DNA from: Arachis hypogaea
Lineage: Eukaryota; Streptophyta; Magnoliopsida; Fabales; Fabaceae
Length of the DNA stretch: 64,000 bases
Assembly: GCF_003086295.3 (NCBI RefSeq)
Contig: NC_092046.1
Location: 106,061,363-106,125,362 of the forward strand
Reading direction: 5' to 3'
A model generated the notes under the pieces. It did no database searches and had not been told where the DNA came from. It saw only the letters and a list, made by a program, of their open reading frames with translations. Below, in pieces: positions 29,531 to 40,605 of the stretch (the first letter of the stretch is position 1; every line of letters begins with the position of its first letter). A program made the translations under genes and the position numbers.

Positions 29531-29732
29531 TTTGTGCTCTGTTTTTCAAAAATTTTCAAGTTCTAGCACTTAACCAAGCATTCCAAACACTCAAACAGCT
29601 ACCAAAACACCATAAAACCTTATTTAACATACTGGACTCCCAAATAATCTCAACTAACTAAACAAAACATGAAATTAAACTTATTTTACCAATATTTATA
29701 AAAGAGAAAAATGAAAGTATTTTACCATGTGT

Positions 29733-29756
29733 GGTGTCTCCCACCTAGCACTTTTG
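29733..29756 (-). other. Post-ORF hairpin of D
   Basis: On minus AAAGTGCTAGGTGGGAGACACC: stem GGTG/CACC, loop GGAGA, 47 nt after the ORF stop. It matches the E3 sequence at 56469-56491 (AAGTGCGTGGTGGGAGGCACC). Confidence 0.6.
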
Positions 29757-29793
29757 TTTATTGTCCTTAAGTTAGACTTATGGGGAGCTCTCA

Positions 29794-31546
29794 TCAAGGT
29801 GGCTTGTGCTTGAATCCATTCTTGAACATCCACCAATGCTTGAATCTCCAATAAGCTCCATCATTCAAAATTAATAGCTCTAAGCTTTGATGGTGTTCTT
29901 CACAAACCATGAGCTCCCAAAATTGATCCTCTTTGTGAGATCCGGGATCCCACACTTTGTTTTCACACCCGTCTTCAAGTTGATCATGGTAATTCCCTCC
30001 TGGTGGTAAGTTCTTAGAATTCTCACAAGGAAACCCAAACATCCTTCTAGATCCATACAAATTGGTTCTACACCAACCATTGCTCCCAAAGTTGGAGTTT
30101 CCAACCATAATGAACCAAGGATTGTGACGCCTACCACTAACCAACTCTTTCTTTCTTTCCATTCCACAAAGAGCTCTAAGTTGGCCATCAATTTCAATCA
30201 AACCATATTCAAACGGAATTAGAAAGCTTAGAGATAAGAATTTTACCAACTTGAATGGTGTAAAGGATGATGGTGACTTAGGAAGGGAGACCTCCCCACA
30301 CTTTGACAATGCTAGGTCCACTGCCTTGTGCTCTTCTTTGTTACCTCCACATCTTGACAAGCATCTTCCATGTTCACCTCTTGACAAGGTTCTTCACATT
30401 TAATCACTTCCTCACCAACCTCTTCTAACTCTTCTCTATTCTTCATGTCACAACTTGGAGGTAATGTGGAACTTATCTCAATATCAACCTCAATTTTGAT
30501 GGGAGAAGACTCCTCAAATACCAAAGGAACATGCGTTGGTGTGGAATCATCATCAAGAGGGAGATTTGTTGCTTGCTCAACTTCTTCCACTCTTCATCAT
30601 TCCCCATGTGCCTTGGAGGTTGCGCACCCTCCTTGACATTGCTCTCAAGCTCAATGGAAGAAGCCTCAATGGGATCTTCGAGGTGATTTGTTAGTGATGA
30701 CAAGAACTCATCGATGATTGAGTCCGATTCTTGATCAACCTCTCCTAGTTCTTCAACCGCTCCTTCCGGTTCAATTAACTCAACTTCCTCCTCTTGTTGC
30801 ACTTCTTGCTTCAACTCCTCTTCTTCACCTTGAAGCTCTAAATTCTCCTTCTCATTGTGCTCCTCAACTAATCCTCCACATTTAACAATAAGGATATCTT
30901 GGATAGTTGAGCACAATAATGCCAATTGACTCACCACTTCGGTTAAGCTAGGCACGGCTTCCCTTTGCTTTTGGCAATGAGTTAGAAGTTCTTGTTGTTT
31001 TTGGATTAGGGGTTGGAGAGATTTGTCCAATGAAGGTGATGGTGGAAGAGAGTGTTCATTGTTTGGGAGAAAGGGTTCATAATTGGAAGGTGGTTCATCT
31101 TGGTAAGGATATGGAGGTGAGGTATATGGAATTGATAGTTCTTGAGAATATTGATGTTGGAATGGTGATGGCTCTAAGTATGGTTCATATGGCTCATAAA
31201 GTGGTTGGTATGGTGGATAAGGATTAAAGTCATATGGAGGTGTTTGGTAGTAGGGGGCTTGTGAGTATGGTGGTTGAGGACTATATTGAGGAGGGGGTTC
31301 ATAGGCATATGGTGGGGGTTGTTGGTAATCACAAGGAGGTCCACCATAGCCATTGGATTGGTATGCATCATGGAATGGCTCTTACTCATAGCACATTTGG
31401 GAAGGTTGTTGCCAAGAAGGGCGATCAAATCCTTGAGGCTCCTCCCATCTTTGATTGTTCCATCCTTGATGCATGTTGTCATTGTAGTTCTCATTTCCTA
31501 TAACATAGTTTGACCCAAACCCATAGCCAAAAGGATGAGAATTCAT
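29794..31546 (-). pseudogene. D long ORF: proline-rich plus acidic coiled protein of unknown function
   Basis: Start ATG 31546 (MNSHPFGYGFGSNYVIGN). The frame runs to 30473 with TAA at 31384-31382, shifts near 30590 (frame 30590-30312), and shifts again near 30387 (frame to 29794). Order: Tyr/Pro/Gln-rich low-complexity domain (about 31500-31050), Gln-rich helix LIQKQQELLTHCQKQ, acidic Glu-rich coiled region (30870-30420), then a globular C-terminus LRALCGMERKKELVSGRRHN, SNFGSNGWCRTNLYGSRRMF, ending WMFKNGFKHKPP. It follows the PBS like a gag. I do not recognise a named domain. E2 keeps only the N-terminal part. Confidence 0.6.
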
Positions 31547-31684
31547 AGTAGCAAGAGCAAATGAAAACAAAATATAATAAGAAACAAAGAAAACCAAATC
31601 CTAAAACTAGCAAATAAACCGAAAATCAAGCTATCTATAATATTAACATATGTACAATAACCAATAACAAGAACTCAATGCAAT

Positions 31685-31702
31685 TCTCTGGCAACGGTGC
31701 CA
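31685..31702 (-). promoter_or_regulatory. D primer binding site, decayed tRNA-Asp type
   Basis: Plus strand TCTCTGGCAACGGTGCCA against TCCCCGGCAACGGCGCCA: three differences, all C to T. It lies 6 nt from the LTR end. Confidence 0.75.
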
Positions 31703-31708
31703 AAAACT

Positions 31709-32227
31709 TGAAAGAAGGATTTATACCGGTTCGGAATTTAACAAAATAATTTTGTTGTGAGCATAGCCCAAACCGACAATCGATACTCAATCAAAGTTTA
31801 ATTTTGGTTGTCACAAGTCCAACCCAATAAAAATAACTGAGAGTATTAGTCCCGGGTCATCTTCTCAAGGAATTGCAATGAGGTATGCATATTATTGGTT
31901 ATGGTATCCAAGGGGTTAGGTTGGTAAAAAGGGGCAAGAAAATAAACCAAGCGATTAAAGATAACAACTACTAAAAAGAGACATTCATGGCAAGGATTGA
32001 GAATATAGGCTTTCTATCCTAGTCATTAATTATCATACAATGATTAACAAGATCTAGTCCTATTTAGTCATCTCCAACATAGGAAGAAGGTATAATGTTA
32101 TCTTCACACGAGAGAAAGTCAAATAAGACTAGTTAATCTATATCCAAAAGTCCTAATCGACTTACAAATTGAATTAGCAAGAGATTAGAGTCAACGGAAA
32201 CAATATTAACTAACAACTCTAGATCAC
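31709..32227 (-). repeat. D 5' LTR, partial (U5 end)
   Basis: On minus ends TATAAATCCTTCTTTCA. It shares the TTGTGACAACCAA block with E2 and E3 LTRs (plus 31808-31820 reversed). Cut at 32228 by the T2 LTR. Confidence 0.75.
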
Positions 32228-32705
32228 TGTTTCGAGGGTTACCTGAAACTGAAGGTCGATCTCGGATGAGATCTTTGAGTGTGATCAGAGCTGTTGGATC
32301 CGACTTGCTGAATCTTGAGATACTGCTGATCCTTGGTCACCAGAGGGTGGGGGTACTTGCAAGAGACTCGATGCTTAAGTTAGCACGGGCTTTAGGCAGG
32401 TTTTTTATGTAGAATCAGAGAGTCAGTTATACCTGGATGCTCCAGTATATTTATAGTAGTGTGGAGTGACCTCCCCTGAGATAAGTTAGTTATCTTATCT
32501 TATCTTTTTATGGGTGACTTCACTTATCTTTGGCCAGCCGCCTTCAGGTGGGCTGTGATCTTTTGCTTTGGGCCTGCTTAGGCCCTTATAACAATTTAGC
32601 CGAGCTCTTTGAGAAGAGGTCAGAAACGAGCCAACCTTCCAAAAAGGTCGGTCATTTTTGTCATCGTCCAACCCGGACCGTACAGCTCGGCCCAGGGTAT
32701 GAACA
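32228..32705 (-). repeat. T2 3' LTR, 478 bp
   Basis: TGTTTCGAGGG...GGGTATGAACA, shorter than T1's 534 bp. Contains the GATA/TATCTT cluster near 32479-32507. Followed by the polypurine tract (minus CAGGGGCAC). Confidence 0.85.
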
Positions 32706-33662
32706 GTGCCCCTGCTTGAGCTTCGATCTTCCCTTTAAGGTCGTGTTTTCAGACTTTGACCCCTTTGAGAAAGTCGTGCTCGAGCATTGCTGTAGTTGGT
32801 TGTGAGTAGCTCCTCCTTGGGCGAATCTAGCGTTTCTGCTTTAATACGATGTGTTTCTAGTCTTTTAATTGCGGCGTGCTTTTGGGATGCGTTTAGCTTC
32901 CTTGGAATGTGTGAGCATTTTAAAAGTCCATTGATTAGGCTTTTATTTTGTTTTGCCGTTCCATTCCCCCGCTTTTGAAATTAAAAAAAGCCTTAGACCT
33001 TGGTTTTTAGTTTTCTTGCTTTCATCCGTTTCATTTGCTCAGTGAAGAAAAGCTTCCTTTTGTCCGTCCTTTGCTTGCCCCAGTATTCCAAAATCGTTCC
33101 TTTCTTGGATTTTTGGAGTTTCCATTATCTTTAGTGAATATTTGTTCGTGGCATGCTGCTTGCTTTATTCGTCTTCTCTCGCAGGTTGGTGCTTTGCTTC
33201 TTATCCTTTCTCGCTTTTACATGCTTTATTTGTCGTCGTTCTCATCGCTTTTACTCTTGCATGCTTAAAGTTTTGATCTTTTGTTGAGCTTCTTTTGAAA
33301 AATGTTGAAACTTTCTTGGCAATTCTTGTGTGCCTCTATTTTTTTATAGTTACAGTCTTTTTATCCTGCTGTTTCTATGAAGAAATATTGGTATCTAGGT
33401 TTCTATCTGCCCCCTTGTGTTTTCTTTCGTTTTGAGAGGGTTAGAGCTTTTGCGTCGTTTCCTTTTCTGCATTCTGCTCTTGTCGTTGCCTCCAAAGGGT
33501 GCCCCTGGGCTTTTGGTGTTGACTTGTTATTCTTTGTGAGTCCTGGGGTTCCCTTGTTGCCATACTTGACGCTGGTTGGTTGTTCCTTCGTTTTCTATTG
33601 CTGTCCGAGTTGTTTTTGGTAGTGACTCCTTTTATTTTTCTTGTTGTAGGTGTAGTTGCTTT
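32706..33662 (+). promoter_or_regulatory. T2 antisense-gene leader with putative 5' UTR intron
   Basis: Intron candidate 33185-33649 (GCAG then GTTGGT; TTGTTGTAG). The conserved block GCCTCCAAAGGGTGCCCCTGG is near 33489. Hydrophobic short ORFs in it are spurious. Confidence 0.5.
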
Positions 33663-34435
33663 ATGTCTTCTCGTAAGAATATTGTCGAGATGTCTACCAA
33701 GGTCCCTGCTGGTATGGCCGATTGGCTAGACTCCATAGTTCTGATGTGTGTTACTGTAGCTGACCTCGAGTATTGTGAGAAACTTAGGCGATTTCATAGG
33801 TTCTGTGAGCGTAGGGAGGACGAGAAGAATTATGAATTGGTGTCACCTGACCCTGAGGAGAGAGTTAGTTTCCCTCCCTTAGATCGGACATAGCGTCCTT
33901 TCTTCTATGCCTATGACTACTTCTTTAGCCAGCTAGGTATTACCCTTCCTTTTACTGCCTTTGAAACCGAACTTTTGTGGAACTGTAATGTGGCCCCTTC
34001 TCAACTTCATCCAAACTCTTGGGACTTTATAAAGATCTTTTAGTTACTGTGCCAAGAACTGGGTGTCCGACCTACCGTTCCCCTTTTTCTTTACTTATTT
34101 GTGCTAACTAAACCCGGGGTATCCAAGAAGAAAGCTTCTTGGATCTCTTTTCGAGCTACCCAGGGGAAGAAAGTGTTCACAATGTTTGATGAATCCTTTC
34201 GCGACTTTAAGAATTACTACTTCAAAATCCGAGTTGTTGAAGGTTCTCAGCCTTTCTTTTTGGATGAGAACGAAGAGCCAACCTTTCCTTTATGGTGGCA
34301 GAAAGAACCTGTAGTTCTTAAGTATCCCTGGGAGAGTTTAGATGAGGTAGAACAGGCCTTTGTGGGTGTTTTAGAGGAACATTGGGGGAAACCTCCTCAT
34401 CTAGATACGAAGAGATTTTTTTAAGATCCTTCCCT
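33663..34435 (+). pseudogene. T2 antisense gene, exon 1
   Basis: ATG 33663 (MSSRKNIVEMSTKVPAGM). Stops at 33891, 34041 and 34422. It keeps FFYAYDYFFSQLGI, the NVAPSQLHPNSW core, LTKPGVSKKKASWISFRATQ and SFRDFKNYYFKIRVVEG. It is close to T1 and T3 over its full length. Donor site mutated. Confidence 0.75.
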
Positions 34436-34549
34436 GCTTCGTGCTGAGCTAGATAGGATCCGACCTCTTTCTTTACTAATAGCTTTCTTCTATTGTCTAT
34501 GAATTTATCCTTTTTCAGCTATGTAATTGTTTCCCTGGCTTCTTTTTAG

Positions 34550-35622
34550 AGGTGGTTAAATCTTCAGATCCTATGAGGTCTTTTCAAAAGGCGAAGAAGG
34601 CGATGGCTGCTCACAATCTGTCAAATAAGACGTTGGGGGAGGGCTCTTCGGAACAGTTGCCTCCAAAGAAATCGGTACTTGAGTTGCAGGGTCCGAGGAA
34701 GATTATCCTGACCCCCAGGGTTCGGCCGGCCTCCTCCAAACCGCCTCAGTTGACCTCAGGTGCTATTTCTTCCCATACTGCTGCTGGTCCCCCTCCCAAG
34801 AAGCAAAAGACTATTGGGACTTACAACCTTGATGCCAAAGAATTTAATGGTGTGGCCTTTGCCACAGAATTGATTGCTCCGTTTGGTAAAGTCCCTCTGG
34901 ACGACATTTCGATCCTTCACCACCTTGACTTCATAACGAGTAATAGTATTCGGATGACCAATCTGGGAGCGGCCTTATCCCGAGTTGTCTGAGAGTCTCC
35001 TATTCATGCTACAAGAGCCTTTATGGAGGATGCTAAGTCTGAGTATGATAGGATTAAGACTTTGAAAGATGAGCTGGATGCTCGGGTGGCTAAATTGGAG
35101 CTTGATGTTGAGAAGGAGAAGTCTCGAGCTACTGCGGTGGAAGCAGCTGCGAATCTGGCCAAGGAGACGGCTAAGAAGTATAAGGAGAGCTATACCCGCA
35201 TATATGGTGAGCTCCTGGTGACTAGAGAGAGACTTCAGTCTGCTCAGGATGATCATGCCGAGCTTCAAGGTCACATGGTGAGCAGTATGACCGAGATGTA
35301 TGAGATCCTGAAGGCTCAAGTCCGAGTTCTTGCTCCCGAGGCCGATCTCTCCTTATTCAACATGGATAATGTAGTAGAGGATGGCAAGATTGTGCCTGCT
35401 CCCGATGATGATGATGACGGTCCTCCCCCTGTGTCAACGGCCAAGGCTTCTGTAGCTTCAGCCTCTTCGACTCCTTCTGGTGAGGTGGTCCCTCTTAAGC
35501 CTGAGCCAGATGTGGAGATTCTGAACGGGCCAGACGGAGTTGTCAATGCCACTCCGATCTCTACCATGCCTCCTCCTCCTCCAAAGGATGTTGCTACTGG
35601 GGCGAACTTGGATCCCCTGTAA
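34550..35622 (+). pseudogene. T2 antisense gene, exon 2
   Basis: Acceptor AG 34548-34549, then VVKSSDPMRSFQKAKKAM. The start codon of the T1 copy is GTG here. One stop at 34990-34992. The coiled coil (RIKTLKDELDARVAKLELDV) is followed by HAELQGHMVSSMTEMYE, an acidic DDDDD run and a Pro-rich tail ending GANLDPL at 35622. It is better preserved than in T1. Confidence 0.75.
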
Positions 35623-36099
35623 TTTTGTTACTATAACTTTGATTTGTTTATGTATTGGTAAAGTCCGTCCTGTGGACTTTGTTAAACTTGTTTTTGTAAG
35701 TCTTTGTGGATGCCTTTCTGTGACATTTGGTTGCTTCTTTGCAACTTTTAATTTAGAAAACAAACACCTTAAACTATAGGGTTGTCATTTAGGCAGCCTT
35801 TGAGTCTTTTAATGTTTTAATATGAAGGATGCATTTTGCGGATACGTCAATCAAACCTTTGACGAGTTATTTGATGTTTGGAGGTTGTACCTTCATTGCT
35901 TTTTTATCCTTGCAATCCTTGCAAATTTTCTAGAGGTTTGGTACTTCCCAGTCCGTCCTCTTTTGAGTGGTGGTGTGGGTTTTCTACCCATGCCTTTTGG
36001 ATCACGCCTTACTTTAAGTTTGTGTTGACAATCCTTTGTTTTAGTGAAGTTATCCTTGCGGCTTGGTATCCAGGCTTTTTAGTGACTTGTTTGATAACT
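35623..36099. other. T2 noncoding region after antisense gene
   Basis: T-rich. No credible gene. Corresponds to 18476-18940 in T1. Confidence 0.5.
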
Positions 36100-36690
36100 T
36101 TTTAGTATTCTTTGCATAGAACCTTTTTAGTTTGTTTGGACGACTTTTTAGCGCTGCTTTGAGATCGTGTCTTCTTTGAGCGGATTTGTACCCTTCTAGC
36201 TAAGCACTTTTGAGCCTTAAGTTGTTTTTTCAACCTTTTTGGCTTTTTGCTTGTTCCTTTTTCTAGGTCGTCTTTGTCTTTTTGGGTCGCGCCTCTTCCT
36301 AGCTGACGTTGACCTATATAGCTTTGTTGCCCGAGCTTTTTGTCATACTCCAACAACTTTTTAGGTAGTGTTCCGAAGGAGAACCTTTTCTTTATAGTTT
36401 GTTTGGATGACATTTTAGCTCTGTTTTGTGCTCATGCTTTAAGTAAGATCCTTTTTCAGGACTTTGTACCTTTTTAGCTGAGCATTTCGGGCCCTGGTTT
36501 TTTTTTTAACCTTTCTTTGGCCTTTGCGAGATGTTTTTGTCCCTTTTCAGTGATCCTTTCATTGGTCCGACTTCTCTGTCAGGCCTTCTTAAGTTATTTT
36601 TAGTAATCCTATTTTTAGTTAGACCTCGTCAGGTCACTTTTTATGGGTTACTTTTTATAACTTCTTGTATTGACTTGCTTCTATCGCTTC
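36100..36690. repeat. T2 tandem duplication, about 265 bp, and repeat unit
   Basis: Two units beginning near 36119 and 36384 share TTTAGTTTGTTTGGA(C/T)GAC, TTTTTAGCTGAGCA-like and TTTAACCTTT sequences. A T1-type unit (TTAAGTTATTTTTAGTAAT) follows at 36588-36660. Confidence 0.6.
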
Positions 36691-36944
36691 ACCTTGCCGA
36701 CCTCTTTGTAATCGGGCGATGAATTTTTGCATTTTATGAGCTTAGATTAATGCGTCTTGGTAGGAAACTTTTTAGCGAACTGATAACTTTCATTCAAGTA
36801 ATAATGAGAAAAAATAAACATGTGTACATATGAGGGCTTACCCTTCTAGGTCGGGAAGTTTTTTAGATCTCGGCCTGGTACCTCATTAAAAAACCTTTTT
36901 TAGGAAAAGAATGTGCCTTGAACTAAGATCTTTACTATTTTATA

Positions 36945-37916
36945 GTTATAGTACCTTCTTAGGTTACAGGCAGGCCATGACCTTGGTAGCTCTCGCCCTT
37001 CGAGGTCGGACACTTTATACTAGCCTTTTCATAGTACTTCTGTAACTCGGTATGGCCCTTTCCAGTTAGCTGCTAGCTTCCCTTCTCCTGACCGACCTGC
37101 TCCGATGTCATTTCGGATTAAGATGAGATCGTTAGTGGTGAAGCTTCGCTGGATTACCTTTCGATTATACCTTAGAGCTATTCGACGCTTTAGGGCTTCC
37201 TCTCTGATCCGAACTCTTTCTCAGACTTCTGGAAGTAGGTTGAGCTCTTCCCTTGAGCTTGGGAGTTGGTGTCTTCGTTGTAGAGGACCACTCTAGGGGA
37301 TCCTTCTTTTATTTCCACGGGAATCATTGCCTCCATTCCGTAAGCAAGTCGGAATGGTGATTCTCCGGTGGTTGAGTGTGGAGTTGTCCGATATGCCCAT
37401 AGAACTTGCGGGAGCTCTTCGGTCCAAGCTCCCTTGGCATCCTGTAGTCTCTGTTTTAACCCAGCCAGTATGACTTTGTTGGCGGCTTCCGCCTGTCCAT
37501 TGGCTTGTGGGTGCTCTACAGAGGTGAATTGGTGCTTGATATTCAGGTCGGCTACCAGGTTTCTGAAGCCCATGTCGGTGAACTAAGTGCCATTGTCAGT
37601 GGTAATGGAGTATGGGACCCCAAACCTTGTGACAATATTTCTGTACAAGAACTTTCGACTTTTTTGGGCGGTGGCAGTGGCTAAAGGTTCAGCCTCAATC
37701 CACTTTGTGAAATAGTCTATTCCTACAATGAGGAACATGACTTGCCCTAATCCCTGAGGGAAAGGCCCGAGGAGGTCGAGCCCCCACTTTGCGAATGGCC
37801 AGGGTGAAGTAACACAAATGAGTTCTTCGGGTGGTGCGATGTGAAAGTTGGCGTACTTTTGACATGGGGGGCATTTTTTGACCAACTCTATTGCTTCCTT
37901 TTGCAAGGTCGGCCAG
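36945..37916 (-). pseudogene. T2 integrase, N-terminus lost
   Basis: On minus, starts at WPTLQKEAIELVKKCPPCQK at the T3 junction. The core has GLDLLGPF (Asp), TDNGT (Asp, then TAG 37585-37583) and EHPQANGQAEAANK (Glu). The frame is lost near 37210. The GPY-type end KGPYRVTEVL is readable near 37050. The zinc-binding His pair is missing because of the insertion. Confidence 0.8.
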
Positions 37917-38422
37917 TGTTCCGAGGGTTACCTGAAACTGTAGGTCAATCTCGGTCGAGATCTACGGCAGTGGCCGGAGCTGTCGTGTCTGACTTGTTGC
38001 GCTTGGTGGTGCTACAGATCCTTCGTCACCGGAGGGTGGTGGTACCTACAAGAGACTCCGGTGCTTAAGTTAGTATGGGCTTTAAGCAGGTTTTTTTTTA
38101 TGTAGAATCAGAGTATGAGTTATACCTGGGTGCTCCAGTGTATTTATAGTAGTGTAGGCTGACCTTTCTAGACAAGATAAGTTAGTTATCTTATCTTTAT
38201 CTTTAAGTGAGGTCATCTAATCTTCAGGGGAACCGCCTTTATCCTTCTAGGCTTTAACTACCTTTAGATTAGGCTGTGTCCCTTCATTTGGGCCTGTTTG
38301 GGCCTCTCATGTTGATTTGGCCGAACTCTTTTAAGGAAAAGGTCGGGGATCCTGACCTGAAGAGGTCGGTTGCTTTGTCTTCGATCTCCCTAGGTCGGAT
38401 AGCTCGACCCAGGGTATGAATA
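37917..38422 (-). repeat. T3 3' LTR, 506 bp
   Basis: TGTTCCGAGGG...GGGTATGAATA. The expected terminal CA is TA, a C-to-T change. The GATA cluster lies near 38178-38203. Confidence 0.85.
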
Positions 38423-39539
38423 GTGCCCCTGCTTGAGCTCGATCTTTACTTTTTTTTAGGGTCGTGTCTTCAGACTTCGACTCTTTTGGAGAAGTTGAGC
38501 TCGAGCATTTTGCCTTTTGTCGATCTTTATAACTCCTGCTGGGTTCCTTTGAATGCGAAGCGTTTTCCTCCTTTTTAATTGTAGCGCGCGTTGCACTTTC
38601 CTTGGAAACGTGCGAGGGTTTTAAAAGCTCATTAATACCCCTTTGCCATTTTCTTTTTCCCTCTTTGGTACCTCGCTTTGAATTTTTTCAAATCATTCAC
38701 TTTACAATTTTCTAACTTTTCTCCATCTTCTTTGCTTGTTGTTCGCAAGACATTTCGTTCCTCTACACTCTTTTGTTTTCGCATCTCTGTGTTTCCCTTT
38801 CCTCGCTTTCGAAAGCAGCTGTTTGGAGTGGGCTTGTTGCTATTTTCTTCCTGATCCTCCTCTCGTGCTTGTTTCTTCTTCTTCTTCAGGTTAGCATTTT
38901 CTTTTCTTTTATGCTTTTTGTTGCCTTTTTGTGCGTACTTGCTGTTGCATGTGATTTTTATTTTGCTTCTGAGTCTTGATCCTTTTGAGAAAAGATTGTA
39001 TCTTTCTTTTCGTCATTTGTGTTTTTACGATTTCCTTTGAACAAGCTTGCATCTTTGTGGTGATCCCTGCACCTTTGTTGTGATACATGTGCCTGGTAGT
39101 TCCTGTTTTCTTAGGGTTTTATTCTCTTTTGGTTGCGTTTCCTTTATCAAAGTCTTGGCTTTTGCGGATTTGCTGGTATATTGGTGGTTTATGATTTTGA
39201 GAAGTTTTTATGGCTTTGATGATAAACTGTCAGTAGGAAAGGTTGTAACTTTTGATGTTTCTTGTTGATAATGATGACTTTACTACTCTGTGTGTAGTGT
39301 TGTTGCTAGAGAAGGATTTGTATTTCGAGAGATGTTTTTAGGAGATAGACTGTCGATTTCTTTCTTTTCGGGCTCTTGCCTTGTTACTGCCTCCAAAGGA
39401 TGCCCCTGGACTTGAGTGTGAATCCTGGGGTTTCCTTTTTTGATGTTCGTATGCTTTTGTCCGAGTTATTTCCTTATTTGACCAAGCTGCTTGGTAGTAA
39501 CCCCATTTTTATTTTTCTTACTGTAGGAATAGTTGACCC
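38423..39539 (+). promoter_or_regulatory. T3 antisense-gene leader with putative 5' UTR intron
   Basis: Polypurine tract complement GTGCCCCTG at 38423. Intron candidate 38890-39526 (TTCAG then GTTAGC; TTACTGTAG). Conserved intronic block near 39389. Confidence 0.5.
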
Positions 39540-40323
39540 ATGTCTTCTCGTAAAAACATTGTTGAGATGCCTTCTAAGATCCCAGATGGTATGTCAGATT
39601 GGCTAGATTCTATTATTCTGATGTGTGTTACAGTTGCTGACTTTGAGTATTGTGTTCGGCTTAGGAGGAACCATAGGATTTGTAGTGATAGGGATCAAGA
39701 GAAAAACTATAAGTTAATGTCCCCTGAACTTGAGGAGAGGGTTAGCTTTCCCTCTTTGACTCAAGGAGAACATCCCTTCTTCTACACTTACGACTATTTC
39801 TTTAGTCATTTGATTATTACCATTCCTTTCACCCCTTTTGAGACCGAGTTATTGTGGTCCTGTAATGTAGCTCCTTCCCAGCTCCACCCGAACTCTTGGG
39901 GCTTCATCAAAATTTTCCAGTTGTTATGTCAGGAACTAGATATCTGACCTACCCAAACTCTCTTTCTTTATCTTTTTGTGCTGATGAAGCCTGGGGTAGC
40001 GAAGAAGAAAGCCTCTTGGGTTTCTTTCCGAGCTACTCAAGACAAAAAGGTTTTCTCTATGTATGACGAGTCCTTTAGGGACTTTAAAGACTATTATTTT
40101 AAGGTCTGAACTGTTGAGGGAGCTCGGCCCTTCTTTTTGGATGAGAATGATGAGCCTACCTTCCCTTTGTGCTGGCAGAAGAACGTAGTAGTATCTAGGT
40201 ATTCCTGGGAAAGTCTAGATGAGGTCGAGCAGGCCTTTGTAAATGTGTTAGAGGAAAACTGGGGGGAATCCCCTCATCTTGATAAGTTTCTTTCTGATCA
40301 TTCCCTTCTTCGAACTGAATTGG
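39540..40323 (+). pseudogene. T3 antisense gene, exon 1
   Basis: ATG 39540 (MSSRKNIVEMPSKIPDGM). Only two stops (39945-39947 and near 40107) interrupt it. Core IPFTPFETELLWSCNVAPSQ. Donor GGGTAGTGG at 40323. It is the least damaged of the three exon 1 copies. Confidence 0.78.
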
Positions 40324-40416
40324 GTAGTGGTCGACTTCTTGTTAATAGTTTCGCTTTGTGGTTGAATGTTTATCTTCATCTATTTGTGACTTATTTTCTT
40401 GTTTTCTTTTTTGTAG

Positions 40417-40605
40417 ATATGGTCAATTCTACAGATTCTATGAAGCATTTTCGTAGGGCGAAGAAGGCGACAGCTGCTTCCAACATCTCGGCCAAGGCTA
40501 TGGAGGGAGAGTCTTCCCAGGTTCCTCCGAAGAAACCACCGTTGAGTGCTTCTAGGCCGAGGAAGGTTATTCCAACTCCTTAAGTCCGAATTATCCCCTC
40601 TGACT
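40417..40605 (+). pseudogene. T3 antisense gene, exon 2, truncated
   Basis: Acceptor TTTTTTGTAG at 40416, then MVNSTDSMKHFRRAKKATAA, cut at 40605 by the E3 LTR after a stop near 40580. The remaining coiled-coil part should lie past E3 outside the window. Confidence 0.7.

Larger units (their letters stand above)
27280..32227 (-). mobile_element. D: minus-strand element with proline-rich ORF, 3' end lost
   Basis: Order on minus: partial 5' LTR (32227-31709), degenerate tRNA-Asp PBS, broken long ORF, post-ORF hairpin, CpG-rich patch, long noncoding leader, short ORF, paired hairpins, tail. It combines the E2-type first ORF with the EB-type tail, so E2 and EB are probably pieces of this kind of element. 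The Copia LTR cuts its 3' end and T2 its 5' LTR. Confidence 0.75.
32228..37916 (-). mobile_element. T2: Tat-lineage element, 5' half lost to T3 insertion
   Basis: 3' LTR 32228-32705, antisense gene on plus (33663-35622), tandem repeats and a minus-strand integrase cut at 37916 by the T3 LTR. Left flank ATCAC is its presumed target-site copy. The remaining pol, gag and 5' LTR should lie beyond T3, E3 and E4, outside the window. Confidence 0.85.
37917..40605 (-). mobile_element. T3: Tat-lineage element cut by E3
   Basis: 3' LTR 37917-38422 inserted in T2's integrase (left flank GCCAG), then the antisense gene truncated at 40605 by the E3 LTR. Its gag-pol is not in the window. The tail 39966-40605 is repeated at 48345-48953. 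Confidence 0.85.
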
